From Bacteroidales bacterium (GTDB taxonomy: Bacteria; Bacteroidota; Bacteroidia; Bacteroidales; UBA932), in NCBI GenBank assembly GCA_017454265.1, contig JAFTDJ010000003.1:37606-101605 (forward strand): DNA of 64,000 nt. Reading direction: 5' to 3'. The translations under genes were made by a program, and so were the position numbers. The notes under the pieces are model-generated. The model ran no database searches. It saw only the letters and a program-made list of their open reading frames with translations, and was not told where the DNA came from. Within the stretch, counting starts at the first letter, position 1; each line of letters opens with the position of its first letter. Shown here piece by piece: positions 33,173 through 41,573 of the stretch.

Positions 33173-35098
33173 ATGTCAAAGCACTTTACCTTACCCAGCG
33201 AAGGCGGATTGATAGAAGAGAACCTGCCCGCGGGCATACTTCACACTTACGAAAAAATCTGGACCAAGGTCTTTCCAGAGTCCCGCCCCGCTTCCTATGA
33301 GATTGCAGACCTCATAGTGGCGAGCATCAACTCTCACAAAGACAGGCTTTTCCGGCTCGGGCTCACGACCGGGGCCACGCCCACCTCGCTCTACAACGAG
33401 CTTACCCGCCGCTACAATGCCGGACTGGTGTCCTTCAGGAATGTGGAGATAGTGTCTATAGACGAGTATTATCCGTCATCCAAGGATGAACTCCAGAGCC
33501 GCAACCGCCGGCTCCATGAGGCTCTCCTGGACAATGTGGACATACTGAAGGAAAATGTCCATATCCCGGACGGAACCATACCCCAGGACAAGCTTACTTC
33601 CTATTGCAGCCGTTTCGATGCGATTGCCCGCGGTCTGGACCTGCTGGTCATTGGCGTAGGGGAGCAGGGGCAGGTGGGTTTCAACGAGTCGGGCTCCAAC
33701 GATAAGACGCGTACCCGTGCCGTCCGCCTTTCTTACGCCTCCCGCAAGCGTCAGTCGGCCAATTTCAACAACGACCTGTCTTCCACGCCCGATAAGGCCA
33801 TTACCATAGGAATCAGCACGATGCTGTCTGCCCAGCGTATAGTCCTGATGGCCTGGGGCGAGGACAAGGCGGCTGCAGTGAAGGCTATAGCTGAAGGGGA
33901 GATTGATTCTGCCTGCCCTGCATCTTACCTGCAACGCCACGACCATATTTCTTTCTATGTTGACGAGGCTGCCGCAAGCCAGCTTACCCGCTCTGTGGCG
34001 CCATGGCTGGTGGGCCCTTGCAGGTGGACGCCGAAATTTGTGCGCAAGGCAGTGGTGTGGCTTTGCCAGACCGTCGGCAAACCCATACTCAAGCTCACCG
34101 AGAAAGACTATCTGGACAACAATCTGAGTGAGATGCTGGAAAAGGTGGGAACATACGACAAGGTTAACATAGATGTGTTCAACGACCTTCAGCACACCAT
34201 AACCGGCTGGCCCGGCGGCAAGCCAAATGCAGACGACAGCACACGGCCTGTCAGCGCCGCTCCCTATCCCAAAACCGTTCTTATTTTCTCGCCCCACCCC
34301 GACGACGACGTGATCTCCATGGGTGGAACATTCATCCGTCTCACTTCCCAGGGCCATAACGTTCACGTGGCCTACCAGACCTCCGGAAACGTTGCCGTGA
34401 ACGACGATTTCGTGCTGCAGCAAATAGATGCTGCGTACCAGCTTGGCTATGCAGACAAGTTCGCAGAGGTCAAGGCGCTTGTTGACTCAAAGGTCCCCGG
34501 CGAACCGGAGCCGCGTGCTCTACTGGATATTAAAGGCGCAATACGCCGGAGCGAGGCCCGTGGCGCAGTGCGCTCCTTCGGGCTCAATGATAATGACAAT
34601 GTGCATTTCCTAGATCTCCCGTTCTACGAATCCGGCGGCATCAAAAAGAACCCCAGGACGCAGGCGGACGTGGATATCATCAAGGATCTTATCATCAGCC
34701 TCAAACCCCATATGATTTTTATGGCAGGAGACCTGGCCGACCCTCACGGAACCCACCGTGTCTGTACGGAAGCGGCTCTGACGGCTCTGGAACAAATAGA
34801 CCGCAAAGATAATCCATGGCTCGAAGATACCCACGTGTGGCTGTACCGCGGAGCCTGGATGGAATGGGAGCTGGGCCGGGTAGATATGGCAGTGCCCCTG
34901 TCTCCCGACGAAGTGATTATGAAGCGTCACGCAATTTTCCGCCATATCTCGCAGAAAGACATAGTGCCTTTCCCCGGCGAGGATTCCCGTGAGTTCTGGC
35001 AAAGGGCTGAGGAGCGCACCCAGAATACGGCCAGGCTTTACGATCAGCTCGGAATGGCCGAATATCAGGCAATTGAAGTCTTCCTAAAACTATTCTAA
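33173..35098 (+). CDS. NagB-like domain fused to PIG-L deacetylase-like domain
   Basis: 641 residues. Residues about 25-290 are a glucosamine-6-phosphate isomerase/deaminase-like domain: RLGLTTGATPTSLYNEL and SIDEYY match the substrate loop and the Asp72 region of NagB. The catalytic block GVGEDGH of true NagB reads GVGEQGQ (Gln165, Gln167), so the catalytic Asp141 and His143 equivalents are lost. Residues about 366-620 are a PIG-L (LmbE) domain with SPHPDDDV (about 373-380) and a DPHGTH metal motif, both intact; such enzymes N-deacetylate GlcNAc-type substrates. The architecture matches the deaminase-like proteins described in Bacteroides. It is in an operon between mtlA and a normal nagB. 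Confidence 0.88.
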   Translation: MSKHFTLPSEGGLIEENLPAGILHTYEKIWTKVFPESRPASYEIADLIVASINSHKDRLFRLGLTTGATPTSLYNELTRRYNAGLVSFRNVEIVSIDEYYPSSKDELQSRNRRLHEALLDNVDILKENVHIPDGTIPQDKLTSYCSRFDAIARGLDLLVIGVGEQGQVGFNESGSNDKTRTRAVRLSYASRKRQSANFNNDLSSTPDKAITIGISTMLSAQRIVLMAWGEDKAAAVKAIAEGEIDSACPASYLQRHDHISFYVDEAAASQLTRSVAPWLVGPCRWTPKFVRKAVVWLCQTVGKPILKLTEKDYLDNNLSEMLEKVGTYDKVNIDVFNDLQHTITGWPGGKPNADDSTRPVSAAPYPKTVLIFSPHPDDDVISMGGTFIRLTSQGHNVHVAYQTSGNVAVNDDFVLQQIDAAYQLGYADKFAEVKALVDSKVPGEPEPRALLDIKGAIRRSEARGAVRSFGLNDNDNVHFLDLPFYESGGIKKNPRTQADVDIIKDLIISLKPHMIFMAGDLADPHGTHRVCTEAALTALEQIDRKDNPWLEDTHVWLYRGAWMEWELGRVDMAVPLSPDEVIMKRHAIFRHISQKDIVPFPGEDSREFWQRAEERTQNTARLYDQLGMAEYQAIEVFLKLF

Positions 35099-35100
35099 AT

Positions 35101-35880
35101 ATGAAACTGATTATCCGAGACACAATGCCGGAGGCCTCAGTATGGGCCGCCCGCTACATTGCAGACAAAATCAACGAGAAAGCAGCCCGCAGCAGCGAGC
35201 CTTTCGTCCTGGGCCTTTGTACAGGGTCCACTCCTATCGAGACATACAATGAACTCATCCGACTCGTGAAAGCCGGAAAGGTATCATTCAAGAATGTCGT
35301 ATCTTTTAATATGGACGAGTACGTCGGATTGCCCGTGGAGCACCCCGAGAGCTACCACAGCTTTATGCATAAGTACCTCTTCGACCATATCGACGAGCCT
35401 GCGGCCAATATCCATATCCTTAACGGAAATGCGCCCGACCTTGACGCTGAATGTGCAGCTTACGAAAAAGCTATCGTTGCAGCAGGCGGCTTCGACCTCT
35501 TCCTCGGAGGCGTAGGCGAAGACGGACATATCGCATTCAATGAGCCTTTCTCATCCCTGGAGTCCCGTACCCGCGTAATCACCCTTACCCCCCAGACTCG
35601 TGAGGTGAACTCCCGCTTCTTTGACAATGATCCCGCACAGGTGCCTGCGCAGGCCCTTTCCGTGGGAGTGGCTACCGTTATGGGAGCAAAAGAGGTAGTT
35701 GTGCTGGCGTTCGGAAGCAAAAAGGCCCGCGCCATCAAGGATGCCGTAGAGGGACCTGTCTCCCATTACTGCACTCTGAGCGCTCTGCAGATGCACCCTG
35801 CCGGCATCATCGCATGTGATGACGCCGCTGCGGGAGAGCTTCGTGTAAACAGCTACAGGTACTTCAAGGCTACCGAGTAA
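35101..35880 (+). CDS. nagB: Glucosamine-6-phosphate deaminase
   Basis: 259 residues, normal length. It converts glucosamine-6-phosphate to fructose-6-phosphate and ammonia. All catalytic positions keep E. coli numbering: Asp72 in FNMDEYVGL, and Asp141, His143 and Glu148 in GVGEDGHIAFNEP. The start is 2 nt after the stop of the fusion gene, so translation is coupled. Together they suggest a deacetylation-deamination step for amino sugars next to a mannitol PTS; both routes end at fructose-6-phosphate. The 3' end overlaps the sulfatase gene on the other strand by 11 bp. Confidence 0.96.
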   Translation: MKLIIRDTMPEASVWAARYIADKINEKAARSSEPFVLGLCTGSTPIETYNELIRLVKAGKVSFKNVVSFNMDEYVGLPVEHPESYHSFMHKYLFDHIDEPAANIHILNGNAPDLDAECAAYEKAIVAAGGFDLFLGGVGEDGHIAFNEPFSSLESRTRVITLTPQTREVNSRFFDNDPAQVPAQALSVGVATVMGAKEVVVLAFGSKKARAIKDAVEGPVSHYCTLSALQMHPAGIIACDDAAAGELRVNSYRYFKATE

Positions 35881-37411
35881 GAGGCCAGGGCTCTACGCCA
35901 ACCTCTTCTGCCCATTTTTGCCATTTACGGGCCATACGGCGGGTGCGCCATTTACGTCTGGCGGACAGGTCGTGATTCTCGTAAGGATCTTTCTTGAGGT
36001 CGTAGAGTTCCCAGGGCTCTGCGCCCTCTTTCTTTACCAGCTTCCAGCGTCCCTGGCGCATTCCCTTCCAGCCCATATGCTCGAAGAAGAGCGGCCGGTT
36101 ACGGTTGATGTGGCGCCCTTCCAGAAGCGGTAAGAAGCTGCGCCCGTCCAGGCTCAGGATCTGGTGTCCTTCGCGTTCTTTTGGATAAGTTGCACCTGTG
36201 AGTTCGATGATGGTGGGAAGGACATCCGTGATGTGTGCATAGTCCTTCACCATATAGCCGCTGCGCTTGAATCCGGCAGGCCAGCTGATAATGAGCGGGG
36301 TTTTGATGCCGCCCTCGTATTCGCGCCCCTTTCCCTGACGGAACGGGGTGTTGCATACGTTCTGCCACTTGCCGACGGACGCCCAGCAGTCGGGACCGCC
36401 GTAGGGTACCTCGGGGGTGTCGTCGAAATGGTGCATCACGGCGCCGTTGTCGGAGAGGAAAATGATTACGGTATTATTGTAAAGACCTTGTTCCTTGAGG
36501 GCATCCACGATACGCCCGACATTCTGGTCTATGCAGTCAATCTGGGCGGCATAAACGGCCATGCGCTCAGATTCACGCGCCTTCTGCTCCGGTGTGAAAC
36601 TGTTCCAGTCGGGATGCTCCGGCTCTGAAATCGGGAATTTGCCGTCCAGGATGCCAAGGGCTTTCTGCTTTTCGAAACGGGCGGTGCGGACGGCTTCGTA
36701 ACCGGCGTCGTAGCGGCCCCGGTACTTTTCAATATCTTCCGGCTTGGCCTGCAGCGGATAGTGCGGGGCGACGAAGGGTACGTAAAGGAAGAAAGGCGTT
36801 TCCTGGTTCTCCGGCCTGCGGATGAACTCCACTGCAACATCCCCGAATCCGTCTGTCGAGTACCAGCCCGCCTCCGGGAAGACTTCTTCTCCGTTCCGGT
36901 AAAGCTTGCGGTTCTTTCTCTGCGGGAACATGGACGGATAATAGTAAACTCCGCCGCCGTTGGGGATATGGAATGTCTGCTCGAAGCCGCGGTGCTCGGG
37001 CCAGTATTCCTCCGCATCGCCCACATGCCATTTCCCTGATATGTAAGTGTGGTATCCGGCATCCTTGAGTACTTCGGCGATGGTGACGGTGTTCTCGTTC
37101 AGCCAGCCCTGGTAAGCGGGTATTGAACTTCCGTGATCTGTCATGGCTCCCATGCCTGCGCGCCATGAATATAGTCCGGTCAGGAGAGCTGCGCGCGACG
37201 GGCAGGACTTGGACACGTTGCAGAAGTTGGTCATCAGGACTCCCTGGCTTGAGAGCGCGTCGATGTTGGGGGTTTCAATCTCGCTGCCCATGCAGCCGAT
37301 GTCGGAGTAACCCATATCGTCTGCGAGGATAAGCACAACGTTAGGACGTTCCTGTGCTGTAGCTGCAGCAGCCGGAACCAAAGGAAGGAGGATAAGAGGG
37401 GCTTTTTTCAT
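35870..37411 (-). CDS. Exported sulfatase (type I, Cys-type)
   Basis: 513 residues. Signal peptide about 1-20 without a lipobox Cys, so probably periplasmic. The metal site DDMGYSD (31-37) and the sulfatase signature SCPSRAALLTG (Cys70, Arg73) are present. The Cys is converted to formylglycine; in anaerobes this is done by a radical-SAM maturase, which is not in this window. The alkaline-phosphatase fold continues with NTVIIFLSDNGAVMHHFDD and a C-terminal KGMRQGRWKLVKKEG block. It removes sulfate esters, likely from host or algal glycans; the exact substrate is unknown. It is divergent from lnt. Confidence 0.92.
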   Translation of the reverse strand: MKKAPLILLPLVPAAAATAQERPNVVLILADDMGYSDIGCMGSEIETPNIDALSSQGVLMTNFCNVSKSCPSRAALLTGLYSWRAGMGAMTDHGSSIPAYQGWLNENTVTIAEVLKDAGYHTYISGKWHVGDAEEYWPEHRGFEQTFHIPNGGGVYYYPSMFPQRKNRKLYRNGEEVFPEAGWYSTDGFGDVAVEFIRRPENQETPFFLYVPFVAPHYPLQAKPEDIEKYRGRYDAGYEAVRTARFEKQKALGILDGKFPISEPEHPDWNSFTPEQKARESERMAVYAAQIDCIDQNVGRIVDALKEQGLYNNTVIIFLSDNGAVMHHFDDTPEVPYGGPDCWASVGKWQNVCNTPFRQGKGREYEGGIKTPLIISWPAGFKRSGYMVKDYAHITDVLPTIIELTGATYPKEREGHQILSLDGRSFLPLLEGRHINRNRPLFFEHMGWKGMRQGRWKLVKKEGAEPWELYDLKKDPYENHDLSARRKWRTRRMARKWQKWAEEVGVEPWPLTR

Positions 37412-37428
37412 AATTATGACGTATATGG

Positions 37429-37436
37429 CAAAATTA
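37429..37436 (-). promoter_or_regulatory. -7 box for the sulfatase gene
   Basis: The - strand reads TAATTTTG, an exact TAnnTTTG match, 17 nt before the ATG at 37411. On the other strand a weaker TAACTTTC (37449-37456) lies 4 nt before the lnt start. Confidence 0.45.
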
Positions 37437-37460
37437 GTAAAAAAAATGTAACTTTCGGAG

Positions 37461-39086
37461 ATGAAACGAAAACATACTGTCTATCCTGCGCTATGGGCGC
37501 TCTGCGCGGCTTCCGCCGTGCTGTTGAGCGTGCCCTGGCTGGTGCCTCATACCGGGCTCGTCATGCTGGTGGCTTTCGTACCCCTGCTGACAGCCGACTA
37601 CATAGCTTCCGAAGCCGGCGTGAAACGATTCTGGATATGGCATTACTCCACATTCGTGTTGTGGAATGCTATGACAACCTTTTGGGTTTGCAATGCCACT
37701 GTAGGCGGAGGCATTTTCGCCGTGCTGGCCAACGCCCTGCAGATGTCCCTCGTATTCGGCCTGTTCCGCCTTGGCAAGAAGCATCTGGGGGGCATTCTCC
37801 CATATCTGCTACTTGCATCAGCCTGGATTGCCTGGGAGCGATGGTATTTTACAGGCGCTGAAATTTCCTGGCCATGGCTTGCGTTGGGAAACGCCTTCGC
37901 TACAAGCGTTAAGGATATACAGTGGTACAGCGTCACGGGTACACTGGGCGGATCCCTGTGGGTCTGGAGCGCCAACCTGGCAGTCTTCGGTACCATTGTG
38001 CTTCTTGCCCGCGGGCGCTGGAGCGGCATCACCAACTTTGCCCGTGCCGCACTCGTGAGCTCTCTGGTTCTAGTGCTTGCGGGGCCTCCGGTTTGCTCCG
38101 CAGTGATGTTCAATGGCTACGAAGAGCGTTCGGAAGGTAAGGTGGACGTACTTGTCGGCCAGCCCAACCTGGATCCGTACCAAAAATTCTCATCCATGCG
38201 CCAGTCAGACCAGAACGAGCTTCTGCTCGGCTTGCTTGAGCCGTCCCTGAAGGATAAACCTGCGGACCTGCTGCTGGCGCCGGAAACTTTTACTTCCGAC
38301 ATTGTGCTGGGGAATATTCCCGGTTCGCCCACGTGGAGGCGCTTCCACGAATTCCTCCAGGACTATCCCCGGACAGACTTCCTCTTCGGCGCGGCCACCA
38401 ACGACTTGTACTTCACCCGTTCCGCTCCGGGCTTGCTCTGCTATCCATATGGCGACGGCTGGCGTGTGCCCCACAACAGCGCTATGCTGCTCGCTCCGGA
38501 CGGACGTACGGAGGTTTTCCATAAAAGCAAACTGGTGGTAGGTACCGAACTTACTCCGTATCCCAAGGTCTTCGTGCCACTGGACAAATGGCTTTCCGGC
38601 CTTATGGGGGTGGGCGCCCTGATGGCGCGTGACGTGGGACAGGAAGAAATATCGCTGCTGCACCTGTCCGACGGCACCCCTCTGGGATGTGCCGTGTGCT
38701 ATGAGTCCGTGTACGGCGAGTATTGCACCGGATATGTAAAAAAAGGTGCCGGGTTTATGTGCGTCATCACCAACGACTCCTGGTGGGGGAATACTCCGGG
38801 CTATCGCCAGCATTTGAGTTACAGCTGCCTGAGGGCGATAGAACTCAGGCGGGACATAGCGCGCTGCGGCAACAGCGGAATCAGCTGCTTCATTAACCAG
38901 AAAGGGGAGATTTTGCAGGAGGGCCCCTGGTGGGAAGAGGCTACGCTGCGGGGCGAGGTGAACCTTAATTCGGAAGAATCATTCTTTGTGCGCCACGGAG
39001 ATATAACAGGCCGGGCGAGCGTACTTGTTTTCCTGTTGCTCCTCGTCTTCCTTCTGGCGCGTATATTGTTGCCGGGCAGGAAATAG
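37461..39086 (+). CDS. lnt: Apolipoprotein N-acyltransferase
   Basis: 541 residues. Several hydrophobic segments (about 10-215) are followed by the carbon-nitrogen hydrolase domain. The catalytic triad is Glu275 (LLAPETF), Lys357 (FHKSKLVVGTEL) and Cys413 (GCAVCYESVYGE), with the TNDSWWGNTPGYRQHL block after it. It adds the third acyl chain to lipoproteins in the inner membrane, relevant to the many predicted lipoproteins in this window. The promoter of the next gene lies in its last codons. Confidence 0.94.
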   Translation: MKRKHTVYPALWALCAASAVLLSVPWLVPHTGLVMLVAFVPLLTADYIASEAGVKRFWIWHYSTFVLWNAMTTFWVCNATVGGGIFAVLANALQMSLVFGLFRLGKKHLGGILPYLLLASAWIAWERWYFTGAEISWPWLALGNAFATSVKDIQWYSVTGTLGGSLWVWSANLAVFGTIVLLARGRWSGITNFARAALVSSLVLVLAGPPVCSAVMFNGYEERSEGKVDVLVGQPNLDPYQKFSSMRQSDQNELLLGLLEPSLKDKPADLLLAPETFTSDIVLGNIPGSPTWRRFHEFLQDYPRTDFLFGAATNDLYFTRSAPGLLCYPYGDGWRVPHNSAMLLAPDGRTEVFHKSKLVVGTELTPYPKVFVPLDKWLSGLMGVGALMARDVGQEEISLLHLSDGTPLGCAVCYESVYGEYCTGYVKKGAGFMCVITNDSWWGNTPGYRQHLSYSCLRAIELRRDIARCGNSGISCFINQKGEILQEGPWWEEATLRGEVNLNSEESFFVRHGDITGRASVLVFLLLLVFLLARILLPGRK

Positions 39087-39099
39087 TTTCGTATATTTG
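39069..39099 (+). promoter_or_regulatory. Promoter for the LysE-type gene, very short leader
   Basis: TTG (39069-39071), a 20-bp spacer and TATATTTG (39092-39099). The ATG at 39106 is only 6 nt after the box, predicting a leaderless or nearly leaderless mRNA. It supports the start at 39106 over the longer open frame from 39025. Confidence 0.55.
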
Positions 39100-39105
39100 C
39101 AGTCT

Positions 39106-39729
39106 ATGCTCATCGAACTCATAAAGGCAATTCTTATCGGCATCATGGCTTCCGCCCCCATAGGGCCCGTGTCGCTTCTTGTGATGCAGAAAACCTTCTG
39201 CCACGGACGCATGGCAGGTTTTGCCGCAGGTGTGGGTTCGGCTCTGGTGGATTCTTTCTACGCCGTCGCCAGTCTCTTCGCCTTTATGTTCGTGCAGGAT
39301 TTCTTTTCCCGTCACGAGGCTTGGATTATGATTTTAGGCGGTCTGCTTGTTGCCGGCGTGGGGTGCATTATGCTGCGCCGCAAGTCAATTGATACCGTGA
39401 GTACCGAAGATCCTTCCAAAACCAAGGCGGTCCAGTATGCTTTGCAGGCGGCCGGATGCGCATTGGCAAATCCCGGTGCCCTGGCATATATGTTCGGCCT
39501 GGTAGCCATTTTCCGTCTGGATATAGGCGAGGCCGTATCTCCCACCTGGCTCATAGTGCTCTTTGTGCTTGTGGGGGCGCTCGTCTGGTGGTTTTCCTTC
39601 GCTTTCGCAGCAGACAAACTGCGCAATGCGATAAACGTAAAGACCCTTAACCGGGTGAACCATATTGCCGGATTGGCGGTGATTGTTTTCGGCGCTGCAC
39701 TTTTGGTTCGAGGTATAGTTTTGTTATGA
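39106..39729 (+). CDS. LysE/RhtB-family amino-acid exporter
   Basis: 207 residues with about six hydrophobic helices. The N-terminal helix IGIMASAPIGPVSLLVMQKT has the conserved Gly-Pro motif of LysE exporters, followed by GFAAGVGSALVDSFYAVAS. The family exports amino acids across the inner membrane; the substrate is unknown. The start at 39106 is set by family alignment and the promoter just upstream. The stop overlaps the start of the PASTA gene (ATGA), so the next two genes are probably cotranscribed. Confidence 0.85.
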   Translation: MLIELIKAILIGIMASAPIGPVSLLVMQKTFCHGRMAGFAAGVGSALVDSFYAVASLFAFMFVQDFFSRHEAWIMILGGLLVAGVGCIMLRRKSIDTVSTEDPSKTKAVQYALQAAGCALANPGALAYMFGLVAIFRLDIGEAVSPTWLIVLFVLVGALVWWFSFAFAADKLRNAINVKTLNRVNHIAGLAVIVFGAALLVRGIVLL

Positions 39730-40511
39730 AAGAGAAGAAATCTGTATTTGGAAACTGGATAGTGAAAAACCTGTTGCTCGGGGCTCTCTTTGTGCTCCTG
39801 ATAGTGGCGGCAGCCAGTATTTTCCTCTCCATCCGCACCCGTCACGGTAAGGAAATTACAGTTCCGGACCTATCCGGAATGAGCGTTCACGACGCAGGTG
39901 CGACTGCCCTCGCAGCAGATCTGCTTACTATAGTCACGGATTCCGTGTATATGAAGCGCGTAGCCAAGGGAGCCGTCGTGAGCCAGTTGCCCCGCGCCGG
40001 CGCCAAGGTCAAGCCCGGAAGAAAAATATCCCTGACCGTCAATTCCCAGGTGCCCAAAAAGGTTTCAATGCCCAACCTGATACACGTTTCCCTGCGTCAG
40101 GCAAAGGCCGAACTGGCAGCAAAGGGCCTGGTGCTGGGAAAGCTCGTGTACGTCAGCGATATTGCCACCAACAACGTCCTGCGCCAGCAGTTCCGCGGGC
40201 GTGACGTGGAACCCGGGAAGCAGCTTTATACAGGTTCCGTCATAGACCTCGTGCTTGGACTCAACGGCTCCGACGCGATGACTTATGTGCCCAATCTCAA
40301 CGGGTTCAAGTACCTGAGCGCCATAGATGCGATACAGGATAATTCACTGAATGTAAATGCTGTGGTGTTCGACAAGAGCGTCCGCTCCTACTCCGATTCG
40401 CTTGCCGCCAAGGTGTACTCGCAGCGGCCGGGAGCTACCGGGAGTCCGGTGGTCATGGGTACCGCAGTTACCATTTATCTCAAGCTCGATGCAGACGAGT
40501 CCGGTCACTGA
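39726..40511 (+). CDS. Membrane-anchored PASTA-domain protein
   Basis: 261 residues. A short cytoplasmic tail, one membrane helix (about 14-35), then two to three PASTA domains: VPDLSGMSVHDAGATALA, MPNLIHVSLRQAKAELAAKG and a third divergent unit starting VPNLNGFKYLSAIDAI. PASTA domains bind peptidoglycan fragments in kinases and PBPs; here no kinase or transpeptidase domain is attached. Bacteroidetes commonly encode such a protein directly before rluD, as here. The 3' end overlaps the rluD start by 23 bp. Confidence 0.88.
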   Translation: MKEKKSVFGNWIVKNLLLGALFVLLIVAAASIFLSIRTRHGKEITVPDLSGMSVHDAGATALAADLLTIVTDSVYMKRVAKGAVVSQLPRAGAKVKPGRKISLTVNSQVPKKVSMPNLIHVSLRQAKAELAAKGLVLGKLVYVSDIATNNVLRQQFRGRDVEPGKQLYTGSVIDLVLGLNGSDAMTYVPNLNGFKYLSAIDAIQDNSLNVNAVVFDKSVRSYSDSLAAKVYSQRPGATGSPVVMGTAVTIYLKLDADESGH

Positions 40512-41544
40512 AACTGATTTCCTTGTTGATGAGGAGCAGGAAATGTTCGAGCACTTCCGCATGGAAGTCGATCCCGGACAAGACCCCTTGCGAATAGACA
40601 AGTATATGGCCGCGCATATGGAGCGGACCTCCCGTCATCGCGTTCAATGTGCCATCAAGGAAGGATTCGTGCAGGTGGGCGACAAGACGGTGAAAGCCAA
40701 TTACATTGTACGTCCGGGAGATGTAATCCGCTTCGTTATGCCTTACAGGCGCAGGGGTGTGGAGGTGATACCTCAGGAGATTGCGCTGGATATCGTTTAC
40801 GAAGACGAAGATGTGCTGGTACTCAACAAGCCGGCCGGTATGGTTGTGCACCCGGGACACGGTCATTATGAGAGTACGCTGGTGAACGCTTTGGCCTGGC
40901 ATCTCGGCATATCACAGGGCCCGGATGCCGATGACGAGCGCATGGGAGTGCTGGTGCATCGTATAGACAAGGATACGAGCGGATTGCTTGCGGTAGCAAA
41001 GAACGACGAATCTCAGCTCAACCTGGCCAGGCAGTTCTTCGACCACAGTATAGAAAGACGCTATGTAGCCGTTGTCTGGGGAGACCTCAAAGAAGACGAG
41101 GGCACGGTGGACGCTGCCCTGATGCGTGATCCGTCCGACCGCCTCCGCTTCTGTACGACGGACGATCCGGAGAAAGGCAAGCGTGCGGTTACCCATTGGC
41201 GCGTGCTTGAACGCTTCGGCTACGTTACCCTGGTGGAATGTAAACTGGAAACAGGACGGACGCACCAGATACGCGTGCACATGAGCAGCATAGGGCATCC
41301 CATTTTCGGTGACGAGCGGTACGGCGGCACCCAGATACGCCAGGGGACTATATATTCCAAGTACAAGCAGTTTATCCGCAATTGTTTCCGAATCTGTCCC
41401 CGGCAGGCCCTGCATGCCAGGACGCTTGGCTTCGTGCACCCGCGTACTAAGAAATTCATGCAGTTTTCTTCTGAACTGCCCGCCGATATGACGGCTCTCC
41501 TGGACAAGTGGAGACAGTATTGCAATAATATGCCTGAAGAATAA
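40489..41544 (+). CDS. rluD: Ribosomal large subunit pseudouridine synthase D family
   Basis: 351 residues from ATG 40489. An alternative ATG at 40543 removes 18 residues; the open frame extends to 40357, but that part is the shadow of the PASTA gene. An S4 RNA-binding domain (about 25-85, RIDKYMAAHMERTSRHRVQ) precedes the synthase core with VHRIDKDTSGLLAVAKN, where the Asp is the nucleophile. GRTHQIRVHMSSIGHPIFGD follows. The family modifies uridines of helix 69 in 23S rRNA. It is last in the LysE-PASTA-rluD unit and is followed by the shared hairpin at 41546. Confidence 0.92.
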   Translation: MQTSPVTETDFLVDEEQEMFEHFRMEVDPGQDPLRIDKYMAAHMERTSRHRVQCAIKEGFVQVGDKTVKANYIVRPGDVIRFVMPYRRRGVEVIPQEIALDIVYEDEDVLVLNKPAGMVVHPGHGHYESTLVNALAWHLGISQGPDADDERMGVLVHRIDKDTSGLLAVAKNDESQLNLARQFFDHSIERRYVAVVWGDLKEDEGTVDAALMRDPSDRLRFCTTDDPEKGKRAVTHWRVLERFGYVTLVECKLETGRTHQIRVHMSSIGHPIFGDERYGGTQIRQGTIYSKYKQFIRNCFRICPRQALHARTLGFVHPRTKKFMQFSSELPADMTALLDKWRQYCNNMPEE

Positions 41545-41545
41545 G

Positions 41546-41573
41546 AAAAGTGCCCGGTTATTCGAGCACTTTT
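41546..41573. terminator. Bidirectional terminator between rluD and rng
   Basis: A perfect 8-bp repeat AAAAGTGC (41546-41553) / GCACTTTT (41566-41573), with a further C-G pair inside. T-runs of four on both strands. The right arm and loop encode the last residues of Rng, so the hairpin is partly coding. Confidence 0.65.
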
